Assembly (NCBI RefSeq): GCF_022965805.1
Contig: NC_133104.1
Location: 27,090,069-27,154,068, forward strand
DNA from: Primulina eburnea
Lineage: Eukaryota; Streptophyta; Magnoliopsida; Lamiales; Gesneriaceae
Reading direction: 5' to 3'
Length of the DNA: 64,000 bases
Shown: positions 10,202 through 21,592 of the stretch, piece after piece
Layout of the letters: every line of letters begins with the position of its first letter
Numbering within the stretch: the stretch's first letter is position 1
Made by a program: the position numbers and the translations under genes
The notes under the pieces: generated by a model
Databases searched by the model: none
The model's input: the letters and a program-made list of their open reading frames with translations, nothing else
What the model was told of the DNA's origin: nothing

Positions 10202-11488
10202 TGTAATAGCCAAGCCTGGTGTACTGTACGGTTTAAGTTTTCATAAGTTTATTGACTGCTTGGTCAAGTTTAAGTATAGTTTGGATGCTAAGAGTTTCGA
10301 TTTAGGATTTATAGTATGGTTGGTTATAGATGATGTGTAGTGCTTTTGTAGCGGCGTTACGATTAAATTCATGATAATTCGTATGTTGAGCCAATTGGTA
10401 TGAGGCCAATTGGAGAGATTAGATAAAACATAAAGGCGTAACTTTCTTATTTTGAGTTTTGTTCAAATCATTGTGGAAGATAAGCCAAAAGAGCCCCGAA
10501 GTGTGTCGTGTGTTTTGTCGTTCCTCCAGTGACACATGTTGGGAGAATGGGCATAACGTTTTACTCAGACCTCCAAATGATCTGAAATTTTGAGGGATTC
10601 AAGATAAGACATAGGGCTACAACTTTTTAGTTTACAACTTTTTCTAATTCGGAAAGGAAGAGGCGTTTATGAAGCGATCTTTAACATGGCAGTGCGCAGA
10701 GTGGCGCCCGAGCGGTAATATATCGCCGCCTGAGCGCCACTGCTTCTGGAAATTTGGGTTTTGGGCAGAATCATTGGCGCCCGAGCGGTAATTTTCGACC
10801 GCCCGAGCGCCGGGCACAGTATAAGCGTGTTTTGGCGATTTTTAGTGCTTAAATAGAAGAATTGGTCTTATTTCTCTCATTTCTTTCTCCCCATTTTCGA
10901 AATTCTCTCCTTGGAGCTAGGGTTTCCTCATTTCCTTTCAATTTTTTTCTTTGATTCAAGCCTCTTAGTGGATTATTGTTGAGGGAACTAAGTTATTTTG
11001 GGATCAAGGAAGCTAAGGTAAGCTTTTGGTTTGGTTATTTCTTGGTTTGGTGTTGGGAGAGTTCTTGGATTTGTGGATTGTGTTGGTGTATTGGATTTAT
11101 TGATTTTGTTGTTAGATTATTGGGTTATTGATGGTGTTATTTATGGATTATTGTTGTAGGATTGCTAGCAAAGAGATTAGAATCAAGAGGTTGCAAGTGT
11201 AGTAAGTGGAATCTCATTCTTGTGCTCACATGATAGTATATGTATTGTGTTTCAATGGTTTTAACATGTTATTCCCTTCCATTTGATTCATATTATGTAT
11301 TGATATACTTGTTGGTATATTAGAGGCAATTTAATGTCTCAATTGTGTAAAAAGGGAATACAAAAGAAAGAGTATGCAAAGTGTTTGATTAAATGTCCCA
11401 AAGAGAGTTTAAAATGATTTATGGATTGATAGATAGATAGTCATAGATTGCATGCAATTAGTTGATCAACGACCATAAGCTTATATCC
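10202..11488 (+). repeat. Gypsy-B 3' LTR
   Basis: Starts TGTAATAGCC right after the polypurine tract. Contains the CGCTCGGGCG-type motif cluster (about 10700-10811), a TTAAATAGAAG TATA-like box and the GGTAAGCTTTTGG segment. Its last part matches 5251-6115 inverted. The 3' end is replaced by another LTR fragment near 11488, so the exact end is uncertain. Confidence 0.75.
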
Positions 11489-12410
11489 CTCAGAGTTATC
11501 GAAAACGAGTTTAAAACGTTAATTTGGGCCTACAGAAATTTCGGCATGACCTCCCCGTAAGTAGGACATCCCAAAAATCTCAAAACACAACATCAATAAT
11601 ATACGCTCGAAAATATCATCAAGTTCACAATCAACCACACAACATCCTACAGCCGCACTGGCAAGGACTAGACACAACATAAAAACAACACCATACAGCT
11701 ACACAGGGCATCTCCCTGGCAAAAGTACCAAACCAGAATAATATATATATAAATATCTGGGAACTCTGACACAACCGACTGACTACTGGGTACCACTCGC
11801 TGACGCTCCACCAGACGCGTCAAAACCCCTGGAATGACCTGCTATGTCATCAAAAACAACCACAACATTAAAAGAAAACAGGGGTCGGACCCCAGTACGA
11901 CAAACCAGTAAAATCATGACGTAAATAAAAGACATGTAATAATATCAAGTAAATGCAATGCTATGTGATGCATGAATGGTAACAACGGAATAATGGATAC
12001 CAAATGGAGTCCAAACGAATAGCATCATCAACAGTAACAGTGGCCACCCGTGCCAGGAATGCAGCATCAAATCACCGCTCGTCCATGCACGTAGCATCGG
12101 GAATGCGAGTAGCTAAGTCGCTCGTCCCTAGCTGTCATCTGGGAATGTGGCTAATCCTAACCCACTCGTCCCTCTGATGACTCAATATATCTCAACAGAA
12201 TCAACATAAATAGCCGTCAAAGGAGTCAAGGCTCAATATGTTATGCCAATATAATTTATGCATGAATGCATCAAAATAAACATTCAATGCACATAATAGC
12301 AAACAACATTCACCGAATATTCTTACACGCCAATATAAGCGTCATAATGATATAGGTTTGAGCGTACCTCAATTACAACTTACAATACCCCGGTAAATCT
12401 TAATTCCCAT
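11489..12410 (-). repeat. LTR fragment, minus orientation
   Basis: Non-coding. Phrases such as CAGGGGTCGGACCCC and a CTCGTCC-rich part are typical of the R/U5 part of plant gypsy LTRs. No partner LTR in this window. Confidence 0.5.
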
Positions 12411-13875
12411 CGGTTCCTCTCCCTTTCAGTTTTATTTCTTCAGCAAAGCCACGGTTTTCGCTTGTTCTTGCATCCAAGGCTCTCCGGTGCTCATCTCTTC
12501 TTCCTCCTCACGTTTTTACATCATCAGGCACGTCATGTACTTTTATTTCTGCATCATTTACGCCATAATACATGCTGATATGTGTGCCATTCATGTTGTT
12601 TCAGTTCATTCATCGTTTTTTTTACGGGTATGCTTCGATTGAGCATGAAATGTATATTTGCTTTGCATCCATTCACCTTTTCTGGAATTGTGCAAAGGGA
12701 CTGCTGTTTTGATGATGTTAAGGGAACGTTCAGGAGAGCAGAGAGAGGTTATGAAGCTGGTGTAAGGTTTGGTGGGGTTTTAGAGTGAAGGCCGAGAGGG
12801 TGGCGGTCTAGGGTTTCCTCGTTTTCTTTGGTTAGATCGGGGTGTAGGCGAGGGCCGGTGGTGCAAGGGCAACTCTAGACCTTGGACAGACTCTGATGGG
12901 TCTGAACCATGGCCTGGAAAGGAATGAATGCTGCTGGTCCTATTCTAGAAGCCGCAAGAGAGAGTGGGCGAGTTGTGTTCGAATTGTGGGTTTTGGTGAG
13001 AGTGGCGATCGGGCGAGCTGTGCTTCATGTATTGGGCTGGTTGTGTGGGTCTGGTAGATCCCTTATGGTCTGGTCTTGGTCCCTAGTAGATTGGTTCGGG
13101 GTTGGTTGGATTGGCTAGCAAGCTAGAACCGATTTGAGCAAATGGGTTTTTAAGATTAGGTGCTGGAAAATACAGCAGCATACCAGCAGGGTTGTGGGGG
13201 TTCTAAGAGGTTTGAATTGGGTGGATTAAGGTCTGGTATGGTGTTGTTAAGTCATGTTTTGAGTTGGGTAAAATTCGGTTAAGTTTGGAGTCGATTCGGG
13301 TTAAAATCGGGACTCCGGTCTAAGTTTTAAAACAATTCGGTTAAGTTATGAAATGGACTCAAGTTTATGTTTAGAGATGCTTTTAAATATGTTTTGGGAC
13401 ATTTTTAAGAGTTTGGTAAGTTTCGTATTAAAATAATGAGTTTTGAATTTATTCGGGATTTAATCGCCGCACGAAACGTTAATTAAGAAATTAATTGAAA
13501 CACTTAGATTTAAGCTTGATAAAATTATGAAAAAATTTATTTAAGCTCAAATAATTATTAGAAGTCTAAGTTTTTAATTTGGGAATTTTATGCTAAGGTT
13601 TGGTTTAATTCGAGATTAAAACGTATTAATATGTTATACGTAAGGATTAATTTAAAAGTCATCGATTTAAGGCAAATAAAAATATGGGAAAATTCATGTA
13701 GGCTTAAATAATTATTTGGGACATGTTAGGGTCAATGAAATTAAGAAAATGTCAAAAACGTGGAATTTTACGTCTATGGGTGAAACAATAATTTTTGGGT
13801 TTCCAGGGGCAAAATAGTCATTTTGCACCCGAGGTGAGATCTTGGTCATGGCAGCGTCCTGAGCACAAAATACTT
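12411..13875 (+). repeat. LTR fragment related to gypsy F LTR
   Basis: Diverged relative of about 16740-17690. It shares the GGCACGTCATGT/ATGTTTTGGGA phrases, the TTTGGGTTTCCAGGGGCAAA line, and a terminal GTGAGAT..TGGTCATGGCAGCG close to GTGAGAT..TGTCCTAGCAGCG in F. Short frames of 60-80 codons here are not conserved. Confidence 0.6.
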
Positions 13876-14930
13876 TCTTATCCATCCATAACCAAAATAA
13901 TCCTTCACCGTTCCTCCAAGATTGGCACATTTCCTTCTTCTGTCTTGACACCACGCTGTATCAATCCCGTTTACCTGCATCTGCATCTCATGAACATAAC
14001 TGAAATGAGTTATAAAACTCAGCAAGTAGACCTTTAAATAACAAATACATATACCATAGTGCAATGGAAGAATCCGTATCATTTCTTTACAATGATATGC
14101 CATCAATCAATAAAATACATACATAACAATTATAAGATGGAATCTATAGCACAATTAATTTCTTTTCATTTGTATGGCATTGATAGGTCATCAATCAATG
14201 GTACACATGTACGTCTCAGTCAAAATCAGTCACAGTACATGTCATTATGTTGATCAACTTCAGTCAAGTGGGTTTAGAATTACCATAGGTAACACCACAA
14301 TACCATATAACCATCAAGCCATAAAAACATTCATTGAAACATTTAATCAAACACGTGGTGTGCGTGCTAAAACCTTAGCTCCTTTATTTTGCCCATTGGC
14401 TTCAATTCCATTTCTTTTGAACATATCAATACATACCATATATATAATCAATGATTTAAAGGAGCTAACATCATTTAAAACACCATTTAACATATACATA
14501 GTTCATAAGATGCATTCAAAAGAAAAGTCTACTTACAACCCAATACACAAGTGCTTGCTAAGTCTTGAGGGATTCCTACAACACAATATCAATAATAATA
14601 CCATTAACAACTCAATAATCAACTAATCATACCAATAAACCCATAAAATCAACACAAGTATAAGTTCCATAATTTCCCCAACACTAAAATCCAACAATAA
14701 CTAAAGCCACAAGCTTACCTTATCTCCTTGGACCCAAAATAAACTTCTTCTCACTTCAATTATCCAACTACAAGCTTGAATCAAAGGTATCCAAAGAAGA
14801 AAATGAGAAACCCTATCTTCCAAGTCGATGGAGAGAAGAGAAGGAGAAGGGAAATGAGTAAAAATTGTGTCCCATTCGATTTTAAGCCTTCCCAAACACC
14901 AAAATAACACTTCTGAATCGCCTCTATTTT
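13876..14930 (-). repeat. LTR fragment, minus orientation
   Basis: The 14590-14930 part resembles the inverse of the gypsy-B LTR U5 (AAGCTTACCTT, CCAACA..AAATAACCAAA-like order). About 14314-14395 is the inverse of about 15030-15110, so the fragment forms a local inverted repeat with the next one. No genes. Confidence 0.5.
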
Positions 14931-16044
14931 CTCTGGTATGGATTGATATCTATTTGAGATATTGAGATGTTGGAGATGTTGTGATTGAGTTGGTTTGAAT
15001 TTAAAATGAAATTGAAGAGGAGCTAAATCTTTAGCACGCAGGTCATGTGTTTGATAAAATGTTTCAATGAATGTTTTTATGGCATATTACGATTAAGAAA
15101 TTTACGGATCTTGATTCGAAGCAGTATTGAATTAATTATGAATTTTGTACAAAAACAGCTCTGTTTTGATAAGTGATCCGAGTTCTTGAGTTATAGTAGA
15201 TTTCAGAGGTTCAAGACTTCTCACCTACACATTTCGATCTTCGTTTGGTAATATTTGAAAGGTATGTTACGGTCGGTAACATACGAGGTAAAAGTTTCAT
15301 TTTTATTTTAAATTGAAAATCCGATGGCTTGATGAATTATTTTTGATTTGTTAATGATTGATCTTTTGAGATGAGCTTATTATGATATTGACTTGATGAG
15401 ATTGAAATGCATCATTGCATTGCATATTGAGCCACTTTTTGATTCAGATTTGATATGGCGGAGGTCGCCTTAATATACTGATTTGTTGGACGTATGGGGC
15501 TATAGTTGAGTTGGCATAGTGTATGCAGAGGTCGCTGCTATGGCCTGAACACTTTCTATAGGCGCACCATAGTCTTGGGATTGTAGAACACAACAAACCA
15601 CCTCGAGCGGATGAGTCGGTGGATGTTGTTGGGGGATTCTCTTTCCTTGGGTACCCTATGACCAGATGATTCACTTGATCTTGAGATTTATTGATAGCCC
15701 ACAGCTTCTGATCATGCATTGCATTATATTGCATCTTTATGAATTTATATGAAACTTGTGAATTTAATTTCTCATATGTTATTGATTGTATCATACTGGG
15801 TTTAAACTCACCGGCATGTCGGCTACCTCTTGTTTTCATGTGCTTGACGGTAGGTGAGGCGAGGCTAGGGATGCCAGAGTCCAGTTCCAGGCGAGGAGAT
15901 ACGAGTTAGAGTGGGATTCTCGGGTCTTAGGAGCTATTTGATGATGTTTGGATTATTCTGGTTCACTACTTTGGTTTGACATGTTGAAAATTATATTTCA
16001 AACATTTGTGATCTTTAAATTATTTTAACGATGTTTATGTGGAT
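14931..16044 (+). repeat. LTR fragment interrupted by gypsy F
   Basis: Typical gypsy LTR with TGGGTTTAAACTCACC and GGCTACCTCTTGTTTTCATG near 15800. The sequence continues beyond gypsy F for about 32 bp at 24325-24356. A 9-bp perfect inverted repeat lies at 15262-15284. No coding capacity. Confidence 0.6.
15262..15284. repeat. Perfect 9-bp inverted repeat
   Basis: GTATGTTAC and GTAACATAC around a GGTCG loop, in the LTR fragment. Confidence 0.8.
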
Positions 16045-17831
16045 TGTAGAACCCGTAAATTGGACTGCGTATAAGCCATGCATAATTCCTCGTATTTAAA
16101 TTAAAATGATTTTCATTGCTTGACTATTTAAATTATTTTCTTCAAATTTATTTATTTTGCGCAGTAGTCTAATTGTTACCTTTTTAATTAAATAAGTGAG
16201 GTCGGACTGGAGATGGAGTATTGAGATAAGCTAATAAAGACTTATTTAAGAAGTGGTAATTTAGCATGTTTATTTCATTAATTATGTGTTTAATTCTTTT
16301 TATGCATTTTATACATAATTCATGCATGATAGGATTTGTTTCGTGCATTAAGATTTTTAAGTTGCATCTCACGTTCGAACGAGGATCGGAGACCGGGGAA
16401 TTTTCAGAAAATTATTTTAATTACACGATTAATTTTTATAAATTAATTCAGAGCATTTTAAGTGTACTTTTCTAAAATAGGATTTTATTAGAGTATTTTT
16501 ACCCGCGAGATTTTATTTTTAACGGTACGTAAATTTTAACGAATCGGGGGGCTTTTTAATGGTTCGGCTATTATTTTCAAAATCTTTCCAACTTGAAATA
16601 TTTTTCGGGAGTGCGTTTGGATTTAATGGGCCTACTTTTAAGCTTGTTGGGCTTAAAATCCTCTTTAAATCTTTAATATCAAAATTAGGCCCATTAATTG
16701 ATTGTTAACTATTTAAATATTACATAATTATCTACTTAACCTAAACCTAATTACGCCACTTAGCCGACACCTTCCCCCCAGCAGCAGACCCTCTCGTTTT
16801 CAGCACTTTTCTCCAGCTGGAAGCCTCGGTTTGGCTTGTTTTTGCAAAGAAATCCTACCGGAGTCTCCCTTCTCTTGTTTTGTTCATCGACAATCACCAA
16901 GGCATGTTTCGGATCACCTTTGCTGCATCACTCATGTTGTATATATTCGATTTGTATGTATTATGCATGAAGAAACTCGGTCTGTCCAAGATCATGAAGA
17001 GAAGTTTCGACTTTCATCCATATTATGCATTCTTTTCATTATACTCACGTTTTTCTGAATTTGATGCAAAGGGGCTGCGATCCTTGCATGTTTAAGGGCT
17101 GCAGGTGGTGTCAAGAGGTGAGTAAGGGTGGACATGTCTTGTTGGGGAGGGCCGGGAGTCTAGTGGATTGCTGAATAATCAGCTGGGAGTTTAAGGGGCT
17201 GTGGTTAAGATTTAGGAGCTTAATAATGTTTGTAAGGTGGGACACGTGAGGGGAGAAAGGTGCACCGATTATTTAAGGGGTGGGAGACAAGTGTTGGAGT
17301 TTAATTATTCAAAATGGGGGTGACCGAGAGTTTTTATTTGCTGGAAGTTTCAGCCGTGTGTTTAGGGGCTTAATGACATGATTTTAAGATATTTTAGTGT
17401 ATGTAAGATATGGAGAAAAATTTAGAAGATTTTGGTAGAGTTTCGAGGCGATTCGGGTTAAAATCGAGATCTCGGTCCAAGTTTAAAAACGAATCGGTTA
17501 AGTTGAGATTTTGGCTCGTATTTACGTCTAGGAATATTTTAAATATGTTTTGGGATGTTTTAAGGAATTTGGTAAGCTCCGGGTCAATTTTTGAGGTCCA
17601 GGGGTAAAATTGTAATTTTTGGGTTTCCAGGGACAAAATGGTAATTTTGCACCCGGGTGAGATTTTTGTCCTAGCAGCGCCCTGATCACGAATCATAATA
17701 TTTTTAAATTTTCATGCATCACGTTTACATATTTTTATGCTATTGTAATAATTATGGTGCATGCTTAATTTAAAGGAATTAAGTGAGGAAGTGAAGAGCA
17801 CTCCGTCTCTGCCGCGCCGCGTCGTTATTTT

Positions 17832-17854
17832 GTTTGTTTTCTGTCAAAACAAAC
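17832..17854 (+). promoter_or_regulatory. LTR hairpin
   Basis: A 9-bp stem GTTTGTTTT/AAAACAAAC with loop CTGTC, followed shortly by GGCATGT. Equivalent hairpins lie in elements D, E and C. Confidence 0.6.
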
Positions 17855-18050
17855 CAAGGCATGTTTATATCTTCTTTCACTCTTCAATCAAGCCATATAG
17901 ATATTTTTAAATATCGCAAGTACATGATTTTAATACAAGATATTTCAGTATGCGATTTAATTATATTACGTGCATTAAATAGAAAATGATTATTTTTGAG
18001 ATTTATGCGATATGGCTTGTGGTTCATTCACTATGTGGGAGCATTATTTA

Positions 18051-18150
18051 TACGGTCGCCAGTGACCGCTCAGTTCAGGTTGGTACCATCAGGTCACCAG
18101 TGACCGCTCAGTTCAGGTTGGTACCATCGGGTCTTCAGTGACCGCCAGCT
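18051..18150 (+). repeat. 38-bp tandem repeat in gypsy F LTR
   Basis: AGTGACCGC at 18061, 18099 and 18137 with CTCAGTTCAGGTTGGTACC between. Also in the 3' LTR and in element D. Confidence 0.8.
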
Positions 18151-18777
18151 CAGTTCCAGGCTTCTCGGTAGTCAGTTACCGATCAGTTCAGCTTAGTGCA
18201 GTGGCCACAGGCGTAAAACATAATCTCAACAAAAAATTTATCAGTTATTTCAGTACAGGCTCCAAGGAGCAAATATTTTTACTGTGATTATCAGTTTAGT
18301 TATGCACGTATTATAATTGCTCAGATCAGTTGATTTTCAGCATGAGTACAGATTATTTTCAGCATGCCTCATGACATGAAATTTTATCCCATGCATATTT
18401 TACTTCAGATTTTACTCGTTACCTGCGATATATGCATGCTGAGTCTTTAGGCTCACTAGACTTGATTGTTGTAGGTACTGATGAGGTCAGGGCCGAGGGC
18501 GGGGACCAGTGAGCTAGCTTGGGTCGGCAGTAGTGGCACCCGAGGACCTCAGTGCAGCAGTGTTATTTTATTCCGCAAAAATTTTATCAGTATTGAACAT
18601 TTTTTTTTAAATTGTTATTGTTGGCAAATAATTATTTCCTTCCGCTGCTTTACTTTTAAACATCGAACTTGATTCATCAGCGATTTTATGAATGAGGCCA
18701 GTGAAGTTCTTTTAAAAAGAAAAATTTTTAAGTTTCCGCAAATTTTCAAAGCAAGAAGTTTTTAGGGCCTTTACAGT

Positions 18778-18790
18778 TGGTATCAGAGCC
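18778..18790 (+). other. Gypsy F primer-binding site, tRNA-iMet
   Basis: TGGTATCAGAGCC two bases after the LTR end. Confidence 0.95.
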
Positions 18791-19018
18791 TATGTTCTTG
18801 TAAAGGATTACACTACTACTGACCACGAGAAGCTCACGAAGCCATGTCTTCGGTCTGTAAGTTTTACATTTCAGCATTTTATTTAAAACATGAATTATTT
18901 TGACAGCATGCTTCCATGAAATGTTTTACATTCAGATTCTTTAATTATTTCAGTGTTTATTTAAAGTAAATTATGGAATTATGCATGTTGGTTACGTTTG
19001 GGGTATGTATGGAACAAT

Positions 19019-19153
19019 ATGCCTCCTAGACGCATCCTTGAGCGCACGAGAGATGATGAGCGCCATCATGAGGACGGTGAGCATCAGAGGAATGAGGGAA
19101 ATGCACCTCCACCCCCACCGGACATAAATAAGAATTTCGCTATTGGGCATTAG
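19019..19153 (+). pseudogene. Gypsy F gag stub
   Basis: A 44-codon frame opening MPPRRILERT and running to a proline run (PPPPPDI) before a TAG. It aligns with the N-terminus of element C gag (MPPRRRVGRPRGG ... PPPPPPNM). The rest of gag is absent, replaced by the non-coding interior. It may still be translated, or may survive because the segment forms part of an RNA packaging signal. Confidence 0.8.
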
Positions 19154-21578
19154 GAAATGTCGTAAATTATTTGACTATATTAATTTTTGGGTTAGTAGTA
19201 CTGATGTTCTACTTATAGGCCATAAGTTAAACTTGAAAATTATGAATGATTTTGAGACTTGTAGAATTTCTAAGAAATTATTAAGGGTTCTTGGTAGCTA
19301 GTCGAGTAAATTTTTGAGGATTTCATATAAGCAATAGCGATTCGAAGAGTACGACAATCTGTAGGATTATAAATGTACAATTTGAGGATTTTAAGTATCT
19401 ATGGAAATGTAAGATTAATTATGACAATTTATTTTGGATGCATGCTCTACATAGTTGGATTTGAGGATTGAATTGCAGGAGTTGAGAATTTTAAGGACCT
19501 AATTGTAATAACCAATGATTTGAGGACCTAAGTTCAAAAATAAACTTCTAAGGGACTATTTTCGAATTACCAAATTCTGGGATTGAATTTCGAGTTCGAG
19601 AATCTAAAAGTTTAATGAGGTAAAGATGAAAAATTTTATGGGGACAATGCTGCAAATTTCGAAGAGTTGTAGGACCAAAATGTAAATTTGGAGAACTGTA
19701 AGGGTCAGATTGCAAATTTCAAAAATTTTAATGATTTAATGCGAACTTTTGAGGAACACTTGGTATGTTAAGTATTTATAGAAATGTACGACATGTTATG
19801 GGAATTAATTTTGGGTTTAATAAACCTAAGGCTATTGAACCTTATGATACGGGAAATCTATAAAATGAAATTGGGAATACTGAGAACTAATGGGTAATTG
19901 TGGAATTTCGAGATTTAGGGAAAAATTAAACGATATTCGAGGAAAGTAAGAATTAATTCTACAAATTTAAGAAATTTGAAAACTTATTTAGTAGTAAGTG
20001 AGAATTGAACGGTTTAAATGGTAGGAATTTTCGGTATTTAGGCTCGAAGGAAATATAGAATATTTAGATATTTGGATTATAATGTTATAATGAATGGTAA
20101 CCAAGGACATTGTAGGATGAATTAATCTTAGACGTGAAAATTTAAGCGTTAGTGAAATCATGTTGTGGCAAATTAAGAATTTAAAGTGATGACGATTTAA
20201 GGTAAATTTGATCGGCTAGTTAAGTTATAAGGATAAACATGGAGTTAGTAAATTTTTGGGAACATAAGTTTGATGTGTCACAAGTTTTAGTCATGATCTT
20301 AACAGTTAAGATTATACCTTGGGAGAATTTAAGTTTTTTTTTAATGAGAAGTTGGGTACGATGATGGTTAGTTTAATTGGTAAACGCACGTAAGAGGTGA
20401 GGTAGTCACCTTGTCTAGAGAAATTTTGGAAGTCATTAACAAACTTGGGACTAAACGAATATGTGAATTGGGACTATTTTATTCAAACTATTTGGATTAG
20501 GTAAGTTTGAATTTCAAATCTATGAGATATTTGTTCATACGGAAATTTTGGGTGAAATAAAAACAAAGGAGAATTAGTTGTGTTCAATATAAAGTTATCA
20601 ATTGATGAATATTAAGATTCATTTTTTTTTTCAAGTAAGAAATCTAAAAGCTTGATATGGGGATTCTAGAATTCTATGGGTTATAAGTGAAATTGATTTA
20701 TTAGAGTTAGTTCAACATTAACATGGGATAAATTATTAAGTTTTTACGCTAGTATTAATTAAGCATTAAAGATACGTAAGGGTGCGACGTTCGCTTCAAT
20801 AAGGAAAGTCCAAGGGTCTTAGGCCTCAACTATATTATAATTGGGAAGAAATAGTTTAAGAATGTAATTGATACTAGAATGGTTTTATTATTAAGGTAGA
20901 AGATCGGTATTGCCTATCTTGGGTTTTATGGATTAAGACTACTCGATCTTAAGATTTGCAACAATGTTATATTGCGATGTACTTCTAAATAGTTAGGTTA
21001 GGTAATCTTGGTGCGGTAAGATAAATATACGATTCAAGGATCTTAGTCTAATATTGTTATGAGATTGAGATAAAGTTTAACTTTTAAGTGTTTTACCCCA
21101 CGACAGAAGTCGGAAAAAAAAAAAAAAATTGGTGCTAAGATCTCCTAAGTCGAACTACATGAATGCCAATACTTGGACTTAAAGTTTTAACGTATCTTGG
21201 GTTCAATAAAGTTAAGAAAAGATGTTAAGATTTCAATATTGGAATATAATACGTCAATGAACATCTTGGGTATATTATAAGGAAAGTAAAGTGCGTTAAA
21301 TTTGGACATCAATCTCTAGTATGAGGAATTGCGGGATAAGTCAAAATTCGGGGCTATCGTTGAATAGAACTAAGTCACCATAAGTTGTTTTAAGTTGCGA
21401 TTCATTAACGAAGATTTTGGTAGACAAATTTATTTAGGATTGAGGAGACGTAAGGACAGCTCGGCATTTATTTTATCAGAGTAGCGCAGCGGAAGCGTGG
21501 ATCATTGGGAGGCTAGAATTAAGAGTTTAAACTTTTGTTTATCGAGGATAAGCGAATTTCGAGGACGAAATTTCTTTT
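19154..21578 (+). other. Non-coding interior of gypsy F
   Basis: About 2.4 kb with no open frame above about 60 codons. Many variants of TTTGAGGA and GGAATTGAATT phrases. The same sequence, diverged, fills element D (about 40380-42530) and, inverted, element E (about 48450-49783). It ends at the GAGGACGAAATTTC phrase before the polypurine tract. Confidence 0.75.
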
Positions 21579-21592
21579 AAGGGGGGGAGGAT
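21579..21592 (+). other. Gypsy F polypurine tract
   Basis: AAGGGGGGGAGGAT directly before the 3' LTR. Confidence 0.9.

Larger units (their letters stand above)
16045..18775 (+). repeat. Gypsy F 5' LTR
   Basis: TGTAGAACCCGTAAATTGG ... GGCCTTTACA, 2731 bp. Holds a hairpin at 17832-17854 after a CCGCGCCGCGTCG block, and a 38-bp tandem repeat at about 18051-18150. Small frames inside are shared with the 3' LTR only because the LTRs are copies. Confidence 0.95.

Noticed and set aside
12582..13118. 68-69 codon frames
   Set aside because: They lie in a diverged gypsy LTR fragment and have no counterpart frame in the related LTRs of element F.
18778..18790. tRNA-Met gene fragments at the TGGTATCAGAGCC sites
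   Set aside because: Only the primer-complementary 12-13 nt are present beside LTR ends; there is no tRNA gene.
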